Source of the DNA: Calvatia gigantea
Taxonomy: Eukaryota; Basidiomycota; Agaricomycetes; Agaricales; Lycoperdaceae
DNA length: 64,000 nt
Assembly (NCBI GenBank): GCA_025093985.1
Contig: JACAAK010000016.1
Span: 248,001-312,000 of the forward strand
Direction: 5' to 3'
The stretch's first letter is position 1. Each line of letters starts with the position of its first letter. The notes below the pieces were generated by a model that did not search any database, was not told where the DNA came from, and was given only the letters and a program-made list of their open reading frames with translations. Below are positions 35,226-48,099 of the stretch, piece by piece. The translations under genes were made by a program, and so were the position numbers.

Positions 35226-35533
35226 TGTTATGACCTTAGTCTGAGTAAACCTCAGGTTGCAACTTAGGCTAAGACTTGAGGGTGAGTAAGGGGAGAGGAA
35301 CAAGAGATGGTTAAGTGTACCAAATACAATGGGTGTATGTATGCTTAAATACAAGGAGTCATCCAGTTGAATGGATGGGGTAACTATGATGAAACATCTG
35401 GTAAGGTAGGCATAGTAGTTAGTATGAGTCATAACCAGAGATTGCTTGGCAGGAATAGGTGAAACAGATGTACTAGCAGTATAGGAATGCAGATAGAAAT
35501 GGAGCGCGATGTGATTGGTGAAAAACCATAACA
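35226..35533 (-). repeat. Isolated GyC LTR
   Basis: 308-bp LTR with intact TG...CA ends, between GyC5 integrase on the left and Cop2 on the right. The flanking 5-mers (TTGTT and ATTCT) do not match, so it is either a solo LTR that lost a flank or the 5' LTR of an internally deleted GyC5. Confidence 0.8.
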
Positions 35534-36388
35534 ATTCTCCTCCATTATTGGTGTGAAGTTGTTTGACATGCATACTGGAGAGATTTTCTAATGCACTGAT
35601 TAACTCAATGAACTTCTCAGAAGCCTCAGACTTTTTGCGAAGGAAAACTAGATGTGTGTGAGAAGAGAAGTCATCTAAAAATGTTATAGCCCATTTATAT
35701 TTATAGTAGCTGATGACAGGCAGTTCCAGCAAGTCTGAGTGACATAGCTCAAAGACTGTGGTGGCTTGCTTGGAATCAATCAGAAAGGAGTTATTATGTA
35801 TTTTCCCCTTGGCACAGCCATTGCAAATGCCTTTCTGAGAATGTGGTGTAGGAATCAACACAATGCCCTCTATATGCTTTGGAAGCTCAGAGAGTGCACA
35901 ATCTGAGGGATGTCCCATTTGATGATGCCAATTGATATAGTTGGGTTGGCATAATGCTAACGCAACTGGCTTCTCCTTGCTATGATGCAAGATATATGTG
36001 TGCACCATATGTATATTGTTCATAAACAACCAATAAGGCCAGGCAGACAATACAGCTCATCCCAACTTATCATGGATGGTAGTCCCCTTAGTGGTTGCCT
36101 CAAGGGTATGTCCAGTCTGAAGGATCTGGCCTGAGGACATTAACTGTTCCATGATTTCCTTGATATAAAAAACTAGTACAATACACGATGTAGCACTTCT
36201 GGTTTTGCCCCCCATCCATCACATTATGCTGGAATATAACAGTATCTCATCCAGTCATTTCATAATTCTAGTTGCCAGCAGCTTGAATAATACCAAAGTG
36301 GCCTATCTTAATCTCTGCAAAATCAGAGAGATAACCAGTGACATGGTATGATGCTCCAGAATCTAGGAGCCAGTCTGCATCATTGACC
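35534..36388 (-). pseudogene. Cop2: Copia protease-integrase fragment
   Basis: Minus-strand Copia piece covering protease (WLLDSGASYHV near 36,370), GAG-pre-integrase (NYINWHHQMGHPSD near 35,940) and the integrase core up to NNGGE near 35,545. It is cut on the left by an LTR and on the right by GyC6 without any element terminus. Stops cluster near 36,060. Confidence 0.8.
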
Positions 36389-37252
36389 GTCCTGACGGAT
36401 AGGGACTGGAACACCATTGAATGGGAAGTCGGTTGTGGTGGAGTTGTCCCAATAGCTCTTGACTATCATTCTCCAGTAGTGTTGGTCCTTTTCTTGTCCT
36501 GGTAATACAGTGCAGAATCTTGCAGGAGGGAGAAAAACTGACACAAGTTGTGGTGGAGTAATGGTTTTGATGAAACGGCAGAGTGAGTTGACTTCTTTTT
36601 TTATGGAAATGGTTGTTTCTTCGTCCATAGGCATGTCAGATCAGGTTGGTGGCATGGGGTTGATCATGGTGTGGAGTTTAGAGAGGGTAGTGTGGATCCT
36701 GTTGACAAGGGCATCGATCTCTGGATCTTTGGTGGTTTTATCACATCTGAGTAAGTTCATTGCTACATTGGCAAGCTCTAGAAAGATGTTGGCGATATCA
36801 AGGTGTTTGAATACTTCTAGTCCAAGGTTGATGCAGTTGTGGAGGCTGTGGATGCAGTCTTGTTCGCTGGGTGTAAGCGTGGATTGTTCTAGGGATCAGA
36901 AGATGGTGGGGATGTGCTGGTTGGTGGATGAGGAGGCATTGGCAAATCCTGCATACATGTCGGCAAAGGTGATGCATATGGTAGTAAGGGCAATGTGTCT
37001 GTTGACAACTAGCCACTTGTTTTGAGTGGTGATGGCTTCCATTTCACTGTTGGTGGCCTTGTCAACATCTTTCAGTAGGGATTCAAGGAGCCCCTGTGCT
37101 AGGGATGGCATAGTGGCAAGGTTGTAACAAGTGCCCTGAGGGGCAGGTGCTTGGTTGTTGCCTGGTTCTGGAAGAGGAACAGAGGAGATTGTGGTTGGGT
37201 TGGGGTGGATGAGGGAATGAATAGTGACATGGTTGGCTTAGGAGGAAGGCAT
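36389..37252 (-). pseudogene. GyC6 ORF3, C-terminally truncated
   Basis: Starts at the ATG complementary to 37,250-37,252 and keeps 864 of 990 nt, including the KDQHYWRMIVKSYW block (near 36,480). It ends in VPVPIRQDG at the Cop2 junction. It contains TGA codons and small frame breaks. Confidence 0.7.
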
Positions 37253-37258
37253 GTCTGG

Positions 37259-40200
37259 TTAATTTCTTTGGCTTGGTGGTGATTTTTTGGTTCTTCTGGT
37301 TCTTCTACCCCCCTTTTTATGGGTATCCTCTGGATGCCTCTTTTGGTAATCTGCTATTGTGTCTTGAGCATTTGTCAGGTTCAATTCCACTGTCCACATA
37401 TCTTCTTCATTGCTGTACCCCTTCCAATAGACTAGGAATTGATAGCCCCTTCTATGTTTCCTCTGTCCGCGGATTTCTTCCACTTCATACTCTTCTTCAT
37501 TATTGATGATGATCAGGTTGGGTGCTGATGGTTGTTTTTGACTTGGGAACTCGGCCTTGTGGGCTGGCATCAGGAGCTGTTCATTGAATACATCATAGAT
37601 GGCCCATCCTTCTAGTAGGGCTAGCCAGTATGCCGCTTCTCCTATCTTCTCCTTGATAAGGAAAGGCCCATACCATTTTTGGCCTAGCTTCTTTGATGTT
37701 TGATTGGTATGGATGTTGGTGTTTTCCAGCCATACTGCATTGCCTATTTGATGTGCCATGGTGTGGATTTTACTGCGGTTGTGTTGTTGTTTCATCTTTT
37801 CTTGATATGTCCATAATGCTGATGCAGCATTATCTCAGGCAGCCTGAAGGCATTGTAGGAACTCTGTGGCGACAGGGTTATTTGTTGCTGGTTCATTCTT
37901 GCCCTTCCATGGGTTTCTCCCATAGTTTAGGAAGAATGGGGTCTCTTGTGTCCCTCCATGCTGTTTGTTGTTGTACTGGAACTCTGCAATGGGGAGCCAC
38001 TCTGCCCAGTCGTCTTGGTCATAATTGCAGTACAGGTGGATGTATGTTTCCACTTCTCTGTTAATGCATTCTATTTGTCCATCGGTTTGTGGGTGATATG
38101 CCATGGATAGGTTTCATTCTATGCCAAGCCCTTTGAATAGCTCCTTTGTGAATTCTGATGTGAACTGGAGTCCTCGGTCACTTAGCACTTTCCTTGGCAG
38201 GCCATGCAGCTTCTATATTTCGTTTCAATAAATCCTTGTGATGTCTTTGGATGAAATGTCCATTGTTGTTACTATAAGTCGTATCATTTTTGTGAATCAA
38301 TCGACAATGACCAGTATCGTGTCCTTCCCTTCTGATTCTGGCAGAGGCCCAATCATGTTGATGCTGATTTCTTTCCAAGGCCCATTCAGTATGGAGAGGG
38401 AATGAAGCAGTGATTTGAGTGGTGTTATTCTAGCCTTGTTTTTCTGGCAGGCTTAGCACCCCCGGATGTACCTCTTCACATCTATTCTCATTGTTGGCCA
38501 CCAGTAGTTGCGGTTGATTAGTTCCAGCATCCTATGCTGACCTGGGTGTCCTGCGTCTGGGATATTGTGGTATTGTGCCAGAATTTCTTCCTGTAACTTT
38601 GGGTCAGGTGGGACATATGCGCTGTTTTGTCTATAGATAATTCCGTGGTCTTTGGTGAGCTCAGACTCCAGTTTTCTCAGCTCAGTAAGGACTGCTGTCT
38701 CATGCTGGGCCTTATTCTGGATCCGTTCCAGGGATGTTGGCTCGAGGAATAGTTCAGCTCGTAAGAGCACCATGTTGTCTATGTTTTCTGTTTGCAGCCA
38801 GCTTTCTCAGATCATGGTGACTAGTTTGCCTTCTTGTTCTTCTGGTATTCAGTGGATCTGGGACAACAGGTCGGCCTTCATGTTTGTTTTTCCAGGTATG
38901 TGTCGTAGTGTGAAGTCATAGTCTTGCAAGCATAGGTACCATCGAGCTTGTTGTCCATTCAGTTTTTGTAGTTCTCAGTAGTATTTTAGATTTTTATGGT
39001 TGGTCCAGATTTCAAATTTTTCTTCGGTGTCTAGCAGGTAGTGTCTCCATTCCTTCAGGGTGTAGATGATGGCTAGTAGTTCTTTGTCATATATTTCATA
39101 GTTACGTTCTGCCAGTGATAGTGTTTGTGACATGAAGGCGATTGGGTGCCATTTGGCTTCCTGTAACTGTGATAACACACCTTCTAACACATAGTCTGAT
39201 GCATTGACTTCTACCCTGAACTGTCCTTGTCTTTGTGGTAGGGTTAGCATGGGTTCTTCAGTGATGTACTTTTTAAGATGATCAAAGGCCGCCTGGTATT
39301 CTTGATTCCATTCCCATATGGTTGCTCCCTTGAGTTTGTTTAGTGGTCCTGCAATCTTGCTGAAGTTCTTGATGAAACATTGGTAGTAGTTGGCGAAGCC
39401 CAGGAATCTTTCTACCCCCTTTGTATTTTTGGGTTCCAGCCAGTTTTGTACTGATTTGACTTTTTCTTCTTCCATTTTGATTCACCCATGTCCCACTTTT
39501 ACTCCTAGCATAGGGATTTCTTCTGCGTTGAAAATGCATTTGGTTCATTTGAAACATAGGTTGTACTGTGCTGCACGCTCCAGGAATCGTATTGTCCATT
39601 CTTTTAGTTGTTCCTTGGTATTGCCAGGAATGGTGAAGTTGTCCATGTAGTTTACAACATCTCCATTTTGCAAGAGATCATGGAAGATGCTTGTCATCAT
39701 TCTGGAGAAGGTCCCCAGTGAGTTGCTGAGTCCAAAATATATGACTGTTGGTTCGAAAAGCCCTTCATTGGTGAGGAACACTGCTTTCCATTCATCTCCT
39801 TCCTTGATCCTGACATTGTTATACCCCCAAATGATGTTGAGTTTATTGAAATACTTGGCCTTTCCAAGCTTGTTGATCACCTTGCCAATTCTTGGTAGCG
39901 GCATTTTGTCCTTGATTACCACATTGTTTAATTATCTATAGTCCTGAATTAGTCTCTTGGATCCATCTTTCTTGGGGATAAAGAAGGTTGGTGCTTCATA
40001 TGGGGATTTTGATGGTCGTATTCATCCCAATTCTAGGTTTTCTTTGATAAACGCTTTGAGTTCATCCTGTTCTTTGACTGTCATGTTGTATGTCCCTGCA
40101 CTTATCTCCTTTGGGGTGTCCTCCATTAGGGTTATTTCATGGTCCCATTTGGTTCATTCTGGGAGCTTGTCAAACGTTGTTTTGTTGAACAGATGTGTGA

Positions 40201-40970
40201 ATGGTTGTATGTAGTCTGGTAGATCTTCTGGTTTAGTCAGGTCGGGTTCATCTTCTTCTTCCTATAAATCTTCTGTAGTAGCCATGCTCCGTATTTTTTT
40301 TGTGATAGGGATGTTTCAGTGGGGGAATTGGCAGTCTGGTGGACACCGGGTGAACTTGATTTCTCCATTATTCCAGTCTACCTCTGGGTTATGTTTGACC
40401 AGCCAGTCATGTCCCAGGAAGACCTCTGCGCAGTCTTGTAGTTGTACAACTGATGCTTCAATTCGTTCTTTGTGTCCTTGGATATCTATATTGATTGTGG
40501 CTGTTTCCGTTACTTTGCCACCCTGGTTTGGTGTTCCATTCATGTTTAATACCAAGATTTGTTGTTCCAGTTTTCAGATGGGAAGTTTTTCCTCGTCTAC
40601 CAGTTTTTTGCTGATGCTGCTGGTTGTGCACCCTGAGTCAACAATCATGTCCACTGTTATCTCTTTTCTTGCCATTTGTATTTTCCATTTTAGGTTTAGT
40701 TTGCACTTTCTTCTCTGAGGAATTGTGTAGAATTTGTCTGATATCCTAGATACAAGCTTTCTGACTCTCAAGGTAGTGCCTACTTGGAGTCTTTGGAAAA
40801 ATCCTTCTTTTCTTCATTGACTTCTTCTACTCCTTGGACCTGTATCTTCTTTGGTGCAGTGCAGGCCTTTGCTATGTGGCCTGTTTTCCTGCAGTTGTAG
40901 CAGGTTAACCCCTTGGGCTTCTTGCAATCTTTGGCCATATGTCCGAAAATGCTGCAATTATAGCATTTAG
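37259..40970 (-). pseudogene. GyC6 pol remnant
   Basis: Protease (VDSGCTTSS near 40,630; LGHDWLVKHNP near 40,410), RT with YMDN (about 39,645) in place of YMDD, RNase H (VNASDYVLEG near 39,205) and integrase (GHPGQHR near 38,545; GQIECINREVE near 38,075). A chromodomain (FLVYWKGYSNEEDMW near 37,430) ends pol at 37,259. The inactivating aspartate-to-asparagine change in RT is the same as in GyC2. Confidence 0.82.
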
Positions 40971-41171
40971 GTTTCCCTTCGGCATTGAAAATGTGGCATC
41001 AGCTTTCTATCTCCATTGGTTCTCCCATTCCTCCATAAGTTGTTCCAGTGTTGGTTTTCTTATCTCCTCAGTATTCTGATGCTTTGTATCCTTGTCCTAT
41101 GGTGAGGATGGCTTCTGTCCATTCTGCATAGGTGTCTGGCCTGGTGCTAGGTGGGTAGCCTGTAATAGTGT
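40780..41171 (-). pseudogene. GyC6 gag C-terminus
   Basis: The end of gag with two decayed CCHC knuckles (near 40,960-40,850; the first reads CYNCSIFGHMAKDC) and TAG at 40,780-40,782. It is cut upstream at the Cop3 junction. Confidence 0.7.
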
Positions 41172-42354
41172 CCCTATCTGGTCGCTTCGCCTTCAGTCTG
41201 CACTGATGTGCATTTCCCTTAACGACTGCTCCTGGACTGGATGGGATTTCTCTGGAGCACAGGATGAACCAGTCCAATACAAGCAGCTTTATGGACCTGC
41301 TCACCCCGCTGTTGCAGCCTCCAGCACTATACCGGCATGTCCTGCATGACCAGGAACTCCAATTCCTGTGACTGCTGAGGAGTGCCGCAGTGTTAGGATG
41401 GCTAACAACCTCTGGATGCGTGCCCTTGGGTTGATTGAGGCAACTCTCCCCAACAGCATGCTGAAGCATTCAGCATGGAATGCATGTGCCCTCTAGTCCC
41501 AGTTGCAGGGTCAATATGGCCTTCCTGGACCAGCACAGGTCTATAATGAGTTCATATGTGCAATCATGTTTGAGCTCCCTCTTGGCGGTGATCCTTCACT
41601 CAAGATGAGCGAACTCCAGCAGATCTTTGGGCAGCTTGACACCATGGATAGTGGCATCGCCCCGGAAATCGAAACAATGATCCTCCTCTATTCTCTCCAC
41701 CTGTCTTTAAGCCATGTAGCTCAGACACTCCTCACCTCAAACATGTCGCTTCACGAGCTAACATGGGATAAGGCCCAAAGTGGCATTATTGCCACTTATG
41801 CCTCCAACCAGACTGCCCATGTGCAACGAGCATGCTTTACTCCATGACAAGGTGGTGGGCAGCAACAGCAGTAGCAGCATCAGCAGCAAGGTGGGCAGCG
41901 ACCACAAGGTCAGCAGCAGCCTTCAGGGTCTAAAAAGCCCCAGCAGCAGCAAAAGCCCTCTGGAGGAGAAGGTGATGGCGAGAAGAAATGCCAATGGCGC
42001 CCTCGAGGAAAAGGAAAAGGAAAGGGAAAGGACGGAGGTGTGCAGGCTAATGCTGCCACCTCTTCCGGTTATATCCAGGATGTGAACTTTGTGTTGCAGG
42101 CACAAATGTTGCCGCCACCATCCACTTGTTCCCTTGTAGAGGCAATGCGTCGAGCCAAGACACCTCCTGTTGCTTCTAGTTCTGCCGCCATAGGTAGCAA
42201 TGCCACTCTGCTCGTGTCATGCATTTCTGCACCTGAGCCTGAAGCTCATCACAAACCTTTAGTAAAAGCTAAGGTTACCACATTAAAGAAGTGGGACAAA
42301 TGTCTCAAGTCAACTTCTTCATTGGGTGAGAGTTCAGAAGAGATGTAGAAGCAG
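41172..42354 (+). pseudogene. Cop3 gag remnant
   Basis: Copia capsid-like region (SLRLQSALMCISLNDC near 41,190; IMFELPLGGDPSLKMSELQQ near 41,570) with a shortened glutamine tract near 41,935 (three CAG codons where Cop5 has twelve), followed by a lysine/glycine-rich basic stretch. No CCHC knuckle. Stops include TGA near 41,349 and 41,846, and TAG near 41,494 and 42,345. Confidence 0.75.
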
Positions 42355-45300
42355 TTTGATGCAATGGATGTAGAGTCTACTCCATCCACCGTCACAAGGG
42401 AGGAGGATGAAATCGCGTGGCCAGCCCCTGTGTATAACAAGCCAGCGATTATCAAGAAACCCAAGCCGCTCAAGAAGAAGCAGGCACCGAAGGAAATCAA
42501 GCCTGTCCTCAAGTCGGTCTTAGATGACAATGACTCGGACACTGACTATGGTTCCGATGGAGGGTGCGGATCAGTACCTTCCACTGACTATTATTCTTGT
42601 TCTGATGCAGAAGATGATGTACAGCCCCATCAATGAATGGGATGGGACGATACAGATGCAGGGTCTGTCCGCCTTGGAGCGGGACACCCTGGAGATCCCG
42701 AGGTTGAGTTGGGATGACGAGGTGGCCACCGAAGAGAGCGGGGCACCTATGTAGATGTAGCAAGTCATCCACCTCCTGTAGGGACTTGTCATAGACACCG
42801 CTGTACAGACTTTGTGAACTGCAATGTATGCTGGAAGCGTGCTCAAGGCGCTTCCCCTTCTGCTTATTCCGCTAGCATGACTAAGCTGGAAAGTAAGATA
42901 AACGCTACATATACTGTGAATAATCACGAGTATTTAGACAAACTAAGGTCAGAACTCCACAAAGAGCATGAGGATTTTAATCAGATCACCACATATCACA
43001 TTTGTGATTTGTCTCAGTGCCTAAAGTGTAGAGGAGAAGGGAACAAACATGTCGTGAATGACACAGATTGGCTCCTTGATTCTGGAGCATCATACCATGT
43101 CACCAGTTATCTCTCTGATTTCGCAGAGATTAAGATGGGCCATTTCGGGCTTATACAAGCCGCTGGCAACCAGATCTATGAAATGACAGGACAAGGATCT
43201 GTGATCTTCCAGTATGATGTGGTAGATAAAGAGAAGACCATGAGTGCTACTTCAAGCATTGTGCCAATCTTTTACATCAAAGAAATCACAGAACGGTTAA
43301 TGTCCTTGGGCCAGATTCTTAGAAACAGCTACACTTTAGAGGCAACTGTTAAAGGGACCACCATCCGTGATAAATCAGGACAAGCAGTATTGTCCGCCTG
43401 GCCTCATCGTTTGTTTAAAAACAACATACATACAGTGTACACATATGTCTTGCAATATAGCAAGGAGAAGCCAGTTGTGTTAGCATTATGCCAACCCAAT
43501 TATATCGATTGGTATCGTCAAATGGGACACCCCTTGGATTGTGCACTCTCTGAGCTTCCAAAGCACGTAGAGGGCATCGCGTCAATTCCTGCACCATCTA
43601 CTCGGAAAGGCATTTGCGACGGCTGTGCCAAGGGGAAAATGCATAACAACCCCTTTCCGATAAACCCCAAGTGAGCCACCACAGTCTTTGAGCTATGTCA
43701 CTCAGACTTGCTGGAACTGCCTGTCATTAGCTATCATAAATATAAATGGGCAATGACATTCCTTGATGACTTCTCTTCTCACGCACATATAGTCCTCCTT
43801 TGAAAGAAGTCTGAGGCTTCTGAAAAGCTTATTCAGCTAATCAGTGCATTGGAGAACCTCTCTGGTATGCGAGTCAAATGACTTCGCACTGATAATGGAG
43901 GAGAGTATGTCAATGAGAAACTATTGGCAGGACTCGCGGCACGTGGAATTACCCATGAGACCACTGCTCCCTATGCACATCAGCAAAATGGGAGAGCAGA
44001 GCAACTGAACTGCACCCTACACGAGAAAGCCCAAGCTATAAGGCTACAGGCATGTCTACCTGACTCGTGGTGGGAATTTGCATTGAACACAGCTGTGCAT
44101 TTATATAATCGCACACTAGTACAGCGTCTGCAGTGGAAGACACCTTTTGAGTGTTATTCGAGGGAAAAACCAGACTTGTCCCATATTCATGTGTTTGGAT
44201 GCAGCGCATATGTATTTTTACCCGATGAAATCCACCCAAACAAATTGTCTGCAAAATCCGAGATTATGATCTTTCTTGGATATAAAGGGAGTAAAAACTA
44301 CATCTTTATGTGGCACATGACAGGCAATGTGATCTTTGTATCACCAAATGCCTTATTCAACGAGGGATATTTCCCTAAATGCCCCGATTCAGTACCGGAT
44401 AGCAGTAACCGGCCTAATCACGGAGGAGAGAGAAATCTGCCTAGACCAGAATTAGAGGACATACCACCTATTCTGCCATCCTCAGATGATGCTGGAATTG
44501 TTCCACCTCCACCTGATCATCCAGTCAAATTACCTCTGGTTTCTCCACCATTTAAACCAAAATATTCTCTGCCTACACCTCCTTTACCCCAGTGTGAGCC
44601 TACTCCGCCAGATAGCATAAATTTGCGACGACCATTACCTGGCAATACGCCACCTTGGGTTCCCCCACCTGAGTCGCCACCTTCGCATGGAATGACCATT
44701 GAGGAGGAACCTGATTTACGTGATAATTGGCATGTGGACAGGAATGTATGGGACACTGAAAATGAAGAGTTCCCAATTCCTGTTCCCAAACGTCATGCTG
44801 TTGGTTCTGACCAGATAGAGCCGTGTCATTCTGAATGACAAGGCAGGCCTCCTGTTAGACCAGGAAATACATATGGAGAAAATAGGCGTCCAATTTCTAT
44901 TGAAAGAGAAATAGATCGGACTCACCGACAAGAGCAGCAGAGGCAAAGGCAGCACATCCACGCCAATGCCCCTCCAGATGAAATAATCCGTGAGCGAAAA
45001 GCAAGGACTAACCATCCTGAATATGTGAGGCAAAGAGTTCGTGCTGAGCGGTACCTGCCACAACCCTTTGATATGCCTCCGTTTCAGCTCCCTCCATGTC
45101 CAGAACTGCCGCCCATGCCTGAAACTCATGATCCAACATCTCACGATGTAAATGATATGGACATTGAAAGGCTTGTCACTGAGGGAGGAGTAAAGCTGAT
45201 CAATTTCTTGATACAGATGGTACACAATACTGCATACGGAGAGCCTGAAACTTTCCATGACATGCTTAAGCTTCCAGAGCCTCTCAAGGCAAAATGGATG

Positions 45301-46724
45301 GCTGCATGTATCGAGGAACTCAACACGTTGAAAAAACATGGAGTATATGAATTGGCAGATCTTCCGAAAGGAAGGAGGACAGTTAAAAACTGTTGGGTAT
45401 TTCTCAAAAAGTCTGATGGCCGCCTGCGAGCTCATCTAGTTGCGAAGGGTTTCTCACAGATTGAAGGCATCAACTATAATGAGCTTTTCTCACCAGTTGT
45501 CTGCTATAAGTCTGTGCACATAAGCTTTGCACTTGCTGCAATCCATGATTGGGATATGTATAGCGTTGATGTAAAAACAGCCTATTTATATGGCAAACTG
45601 GATGAGGAAATATACATGGAACAGCCCAAAGGGTTTCGACTTCATGGGCAGGAAGGGAAGGTGTAGAGACTTAAATGAGCGATCTATGGCCTTAAACAAG
45701 CCAGTCGCCAGTGGTGGAAAGAATTGCATCAATCTATGATTGAGCTGGGATTCACCCGCTGCAAATCTGACTACACTGTATACTTTCACAGACATCCAAA
45801 GATGAAAGAGCTTGTAGTAGCCATCGTTTATGTTGATGACGTGAACTTCTTGGGAAAGAAAAACTCCCCCCTCCTCAGCGAGTTGAAGGGAAAGTTTACC
45901 AAAAAGTGGGAATGCAGAGATCACAGTCCCTGTGAAGAATTCCTTGGGATGAAAATCTCAAGGAATCGCTCCAAGCATCAAATCTTCATCCAACAGGTGA
46001 AATACCTGGATAAGATCTTGCAGTGCTTCCAGGTTCTGCAGTCTGCCATGGCTAAAACACTATTATCCGCTGGCTTCCAGTTTATAACAAACAAGGAAAC
46101 TGCGTCAAACCCCTTCCGTCAAAAGTACTAACAATTGGTTAGTTCTTTAATGTACTTGATGATCAGTACTAGGCCCAACATAGCCTTTGCTGTAGTTAAG
46201 CTGGCACAACATGCCACTAACCCCACACCCGAGCACTATCACACTGGAATTCACATACTAAAGTACTTGTCTATGATGAGGAACTATGTGTTGAAATATG
46301 AAGGCGATACTGGGAAACCGATGGTGACATTGGAATGTCTCAGTGACTCAGATTGGGCTCAAGATACTGAAACCCACCGATCTGTATCGGGAAACATTTG
46401 TATGATCGCATCCGGTGCTGTCACTTGGACTTCGCAGTGACAAAAGACAGTTTCACTATCGTCCACTGAGGCGGAATATAAAGAACTGTCTGACGCTTCA
46501 CGACAAGTGAAATGGCTGTCACAGCTTCTGGAGGAGCTCAAAATTGAGCACCCAACTCCTATTCTCTATGGTGACAACAATGAATCCAAATTCTGGACTA
46601 AAAATCCCATTGTTGAAAAACAATTGAAGCACGTGGATATTCATTACCACTATGTGCAAGAATTAGTTGAGGAGGGTATTATTGTGATTGGTGATATGTC
46701 TTCACAAGACAATCCCACTGACTT
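42355..46724 (+). pseudogene. Cop3 pol remnant
   Basis: Protease (LLDSGASYHVTS near 43,075), integrase (NGGEY near 43,900; NGRAEQLN near 43,990), proline-rich linker (about 44,450-44,690), RT (YVDDVNFLG near 45,830) and RNase H (LSSTEAEY near 46,460). Stops are mostly TGA (42,634; 43,672; 43,801; 43,879; 44,836; 45,676; 46,438), with TAG at 45,664 and TAA at 46,129. The TGAs at 43,879 and 46,438 sit at the same codons as in Cop5. Confidence 0.85.
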
Positions 46725-46838
46725 TGCATATGATTATAAGATACTGGAATCTACAATAAATTAGGAGCACGCAAGGATCCTTGAGTTATGAGTGAATGAA
46801 AAGTTCAAACATTGGAAGGTTTTGTCCCTTACTGTATA
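46725..46838. mobile_element. Tc1-family terminal fragment between Cop3 and Cop4
   Basis: 114 bp closely matching the right arm of the Tc1 element at 59,447-59,568, ending in the terminus GTTTTGTCCCTTACTG. The internal end lies directly in Cop3 RNase H and the terminal end directly at Cop4. Several small deletions distinguish it from the 59-kb copy. Confidence 0.75.
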
Positions 46839-47937
46839 TTGTTCATAAACAATCGAAAGGCCAGGAACAATCATCATCCAATTATCATGGATGGTGCCCC
46901 TTAATTGTCTCAAGGGTCATGATAAGATTCCTGAGGCATTAACTGTTCCATATCTTATATAAAAAATATACAATACACAAGTCACTAGGTTTGCACCCAC
47001 CAACCATTGTGGAATATAACAACCTCTCCATCATTTCATAATTCTGTTGCCAGCAGCTTAAATGCCAAATGGCCTATCTTAATCTGCAAAATCAGAGAGA
47101 TAACCCACTGACATGGTACACTCCAATCTAGGAGCCAGTCATTATTCCAATAGTTTTTCCTTCTTTGAATGAAGATTTGCAAATACAAATGTGATATGAC
47201 TTGAATGAATTTAAATTGGAGTGTTCCTCTCTAAGGTGCTCTTTCTCAGTCTCAGAATACTGATAAGTGATATGTGAATTTACTTTACTTTCCAGCTTAG
47301 GTTCTCTAGTGGAATAAGCAAAAGAAGAAGCACCATCAGCATGCTTCCAGCATATATCACAATTTACAAAGTCCATACAATGATGCCTATGACATAGTCC
47401 TACAGGAGGCAGACATGCAGCTACATCTGCATAAGTGCCATGCCATCTACTTTGGCAGCCACCTGCTCATCCCAGCTCATCTGTGGAATCTCCAAGGCAT
47501 CCTGCTCTGAGATGGACAGACCCTGCATCTGGATCATCCCATCCCATCCATTGACAGGACTGTACGTCTTCATTAGTACCCTCAAAAGAGAAATAGTCAG
47601 ATGAAGTTACTAACCCATACCCTCCATCAGATCCATAGTCAGTATCTGAGTCATTGTCCTCAAGGACAGACTCCAGAACTGATTCCAAAACCTTTGGCAC
47701 CTGCTTCTTCTTGAGCAGCTTGGGTTTCTTGATGATAGCCGGCCTACTATACTCTGGTGCTGGCCATACAATCACATCTTCCTTCCTTGTGACTGTGGAG
47801 GGGTCGACAGCCCCCATTGGGGCATTGACCTCCATTGAGTCAAATTGCTTCCACATCTCCTTTGAACTCTCATCTGATGAAGAAGTTGTATTGAGACATT
47901 CATCCCACTTCTTCAGTACAGTGACCTTAGCTTTCAC
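46839..47937 (-). pseudogene. Cop4 gag end and start of protease region
   Basis: The coding strand reads the acidic gag end (DNDSDTDYGSDGGYG near 47,640), then CDICWK near 47,355. A much-deleted protease/pre-integrase segment follows; many 1-6 bp gaps relative to Cop2 remove any frame. Confidence 0.7.
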
Positions 47938-48099
47938 TAAAGGTCAGCGATGGTGTTTGGGCTCAGGCACAGTAATGCATGATGCAAGCAGAGTGGCATT
48001 GCTGCTAGTGGCAGCGAATCTGGAAGAAGTGAGAGATGTCTTGGCTCGACATGCTTCTTCCACAAGGGTACAAGTGGCTTGCAGTGGCTTCTCTCTAGC

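Larger units (their letters stand above)
36389..41171 (-). mobile_element. GyC6: chromovirus Gypsy, both ends truncated
   Basis: Minus-strand copy with ORF3 (truncated), pol, and the C-terminal half of gag. Both LTRs are absent. It joins Cop2 at about 36,388 and Cop3 at about 41,172, and neither join is at an LTR terminus. Confidence 0.85.
41172..46724 (+). mobile_element. Cop3: Copia element lacking both LTRs
   Basis: Plus-strand copy related to Cop5, from inside gag to the RNase H end. The 5' end joins GyC6 gag and the 3' end joins a Tc1-derived fragment at about 46,724. Compared with Cop5 it shows very many CG-to-TG/CA changes. Confidence 0.87.
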
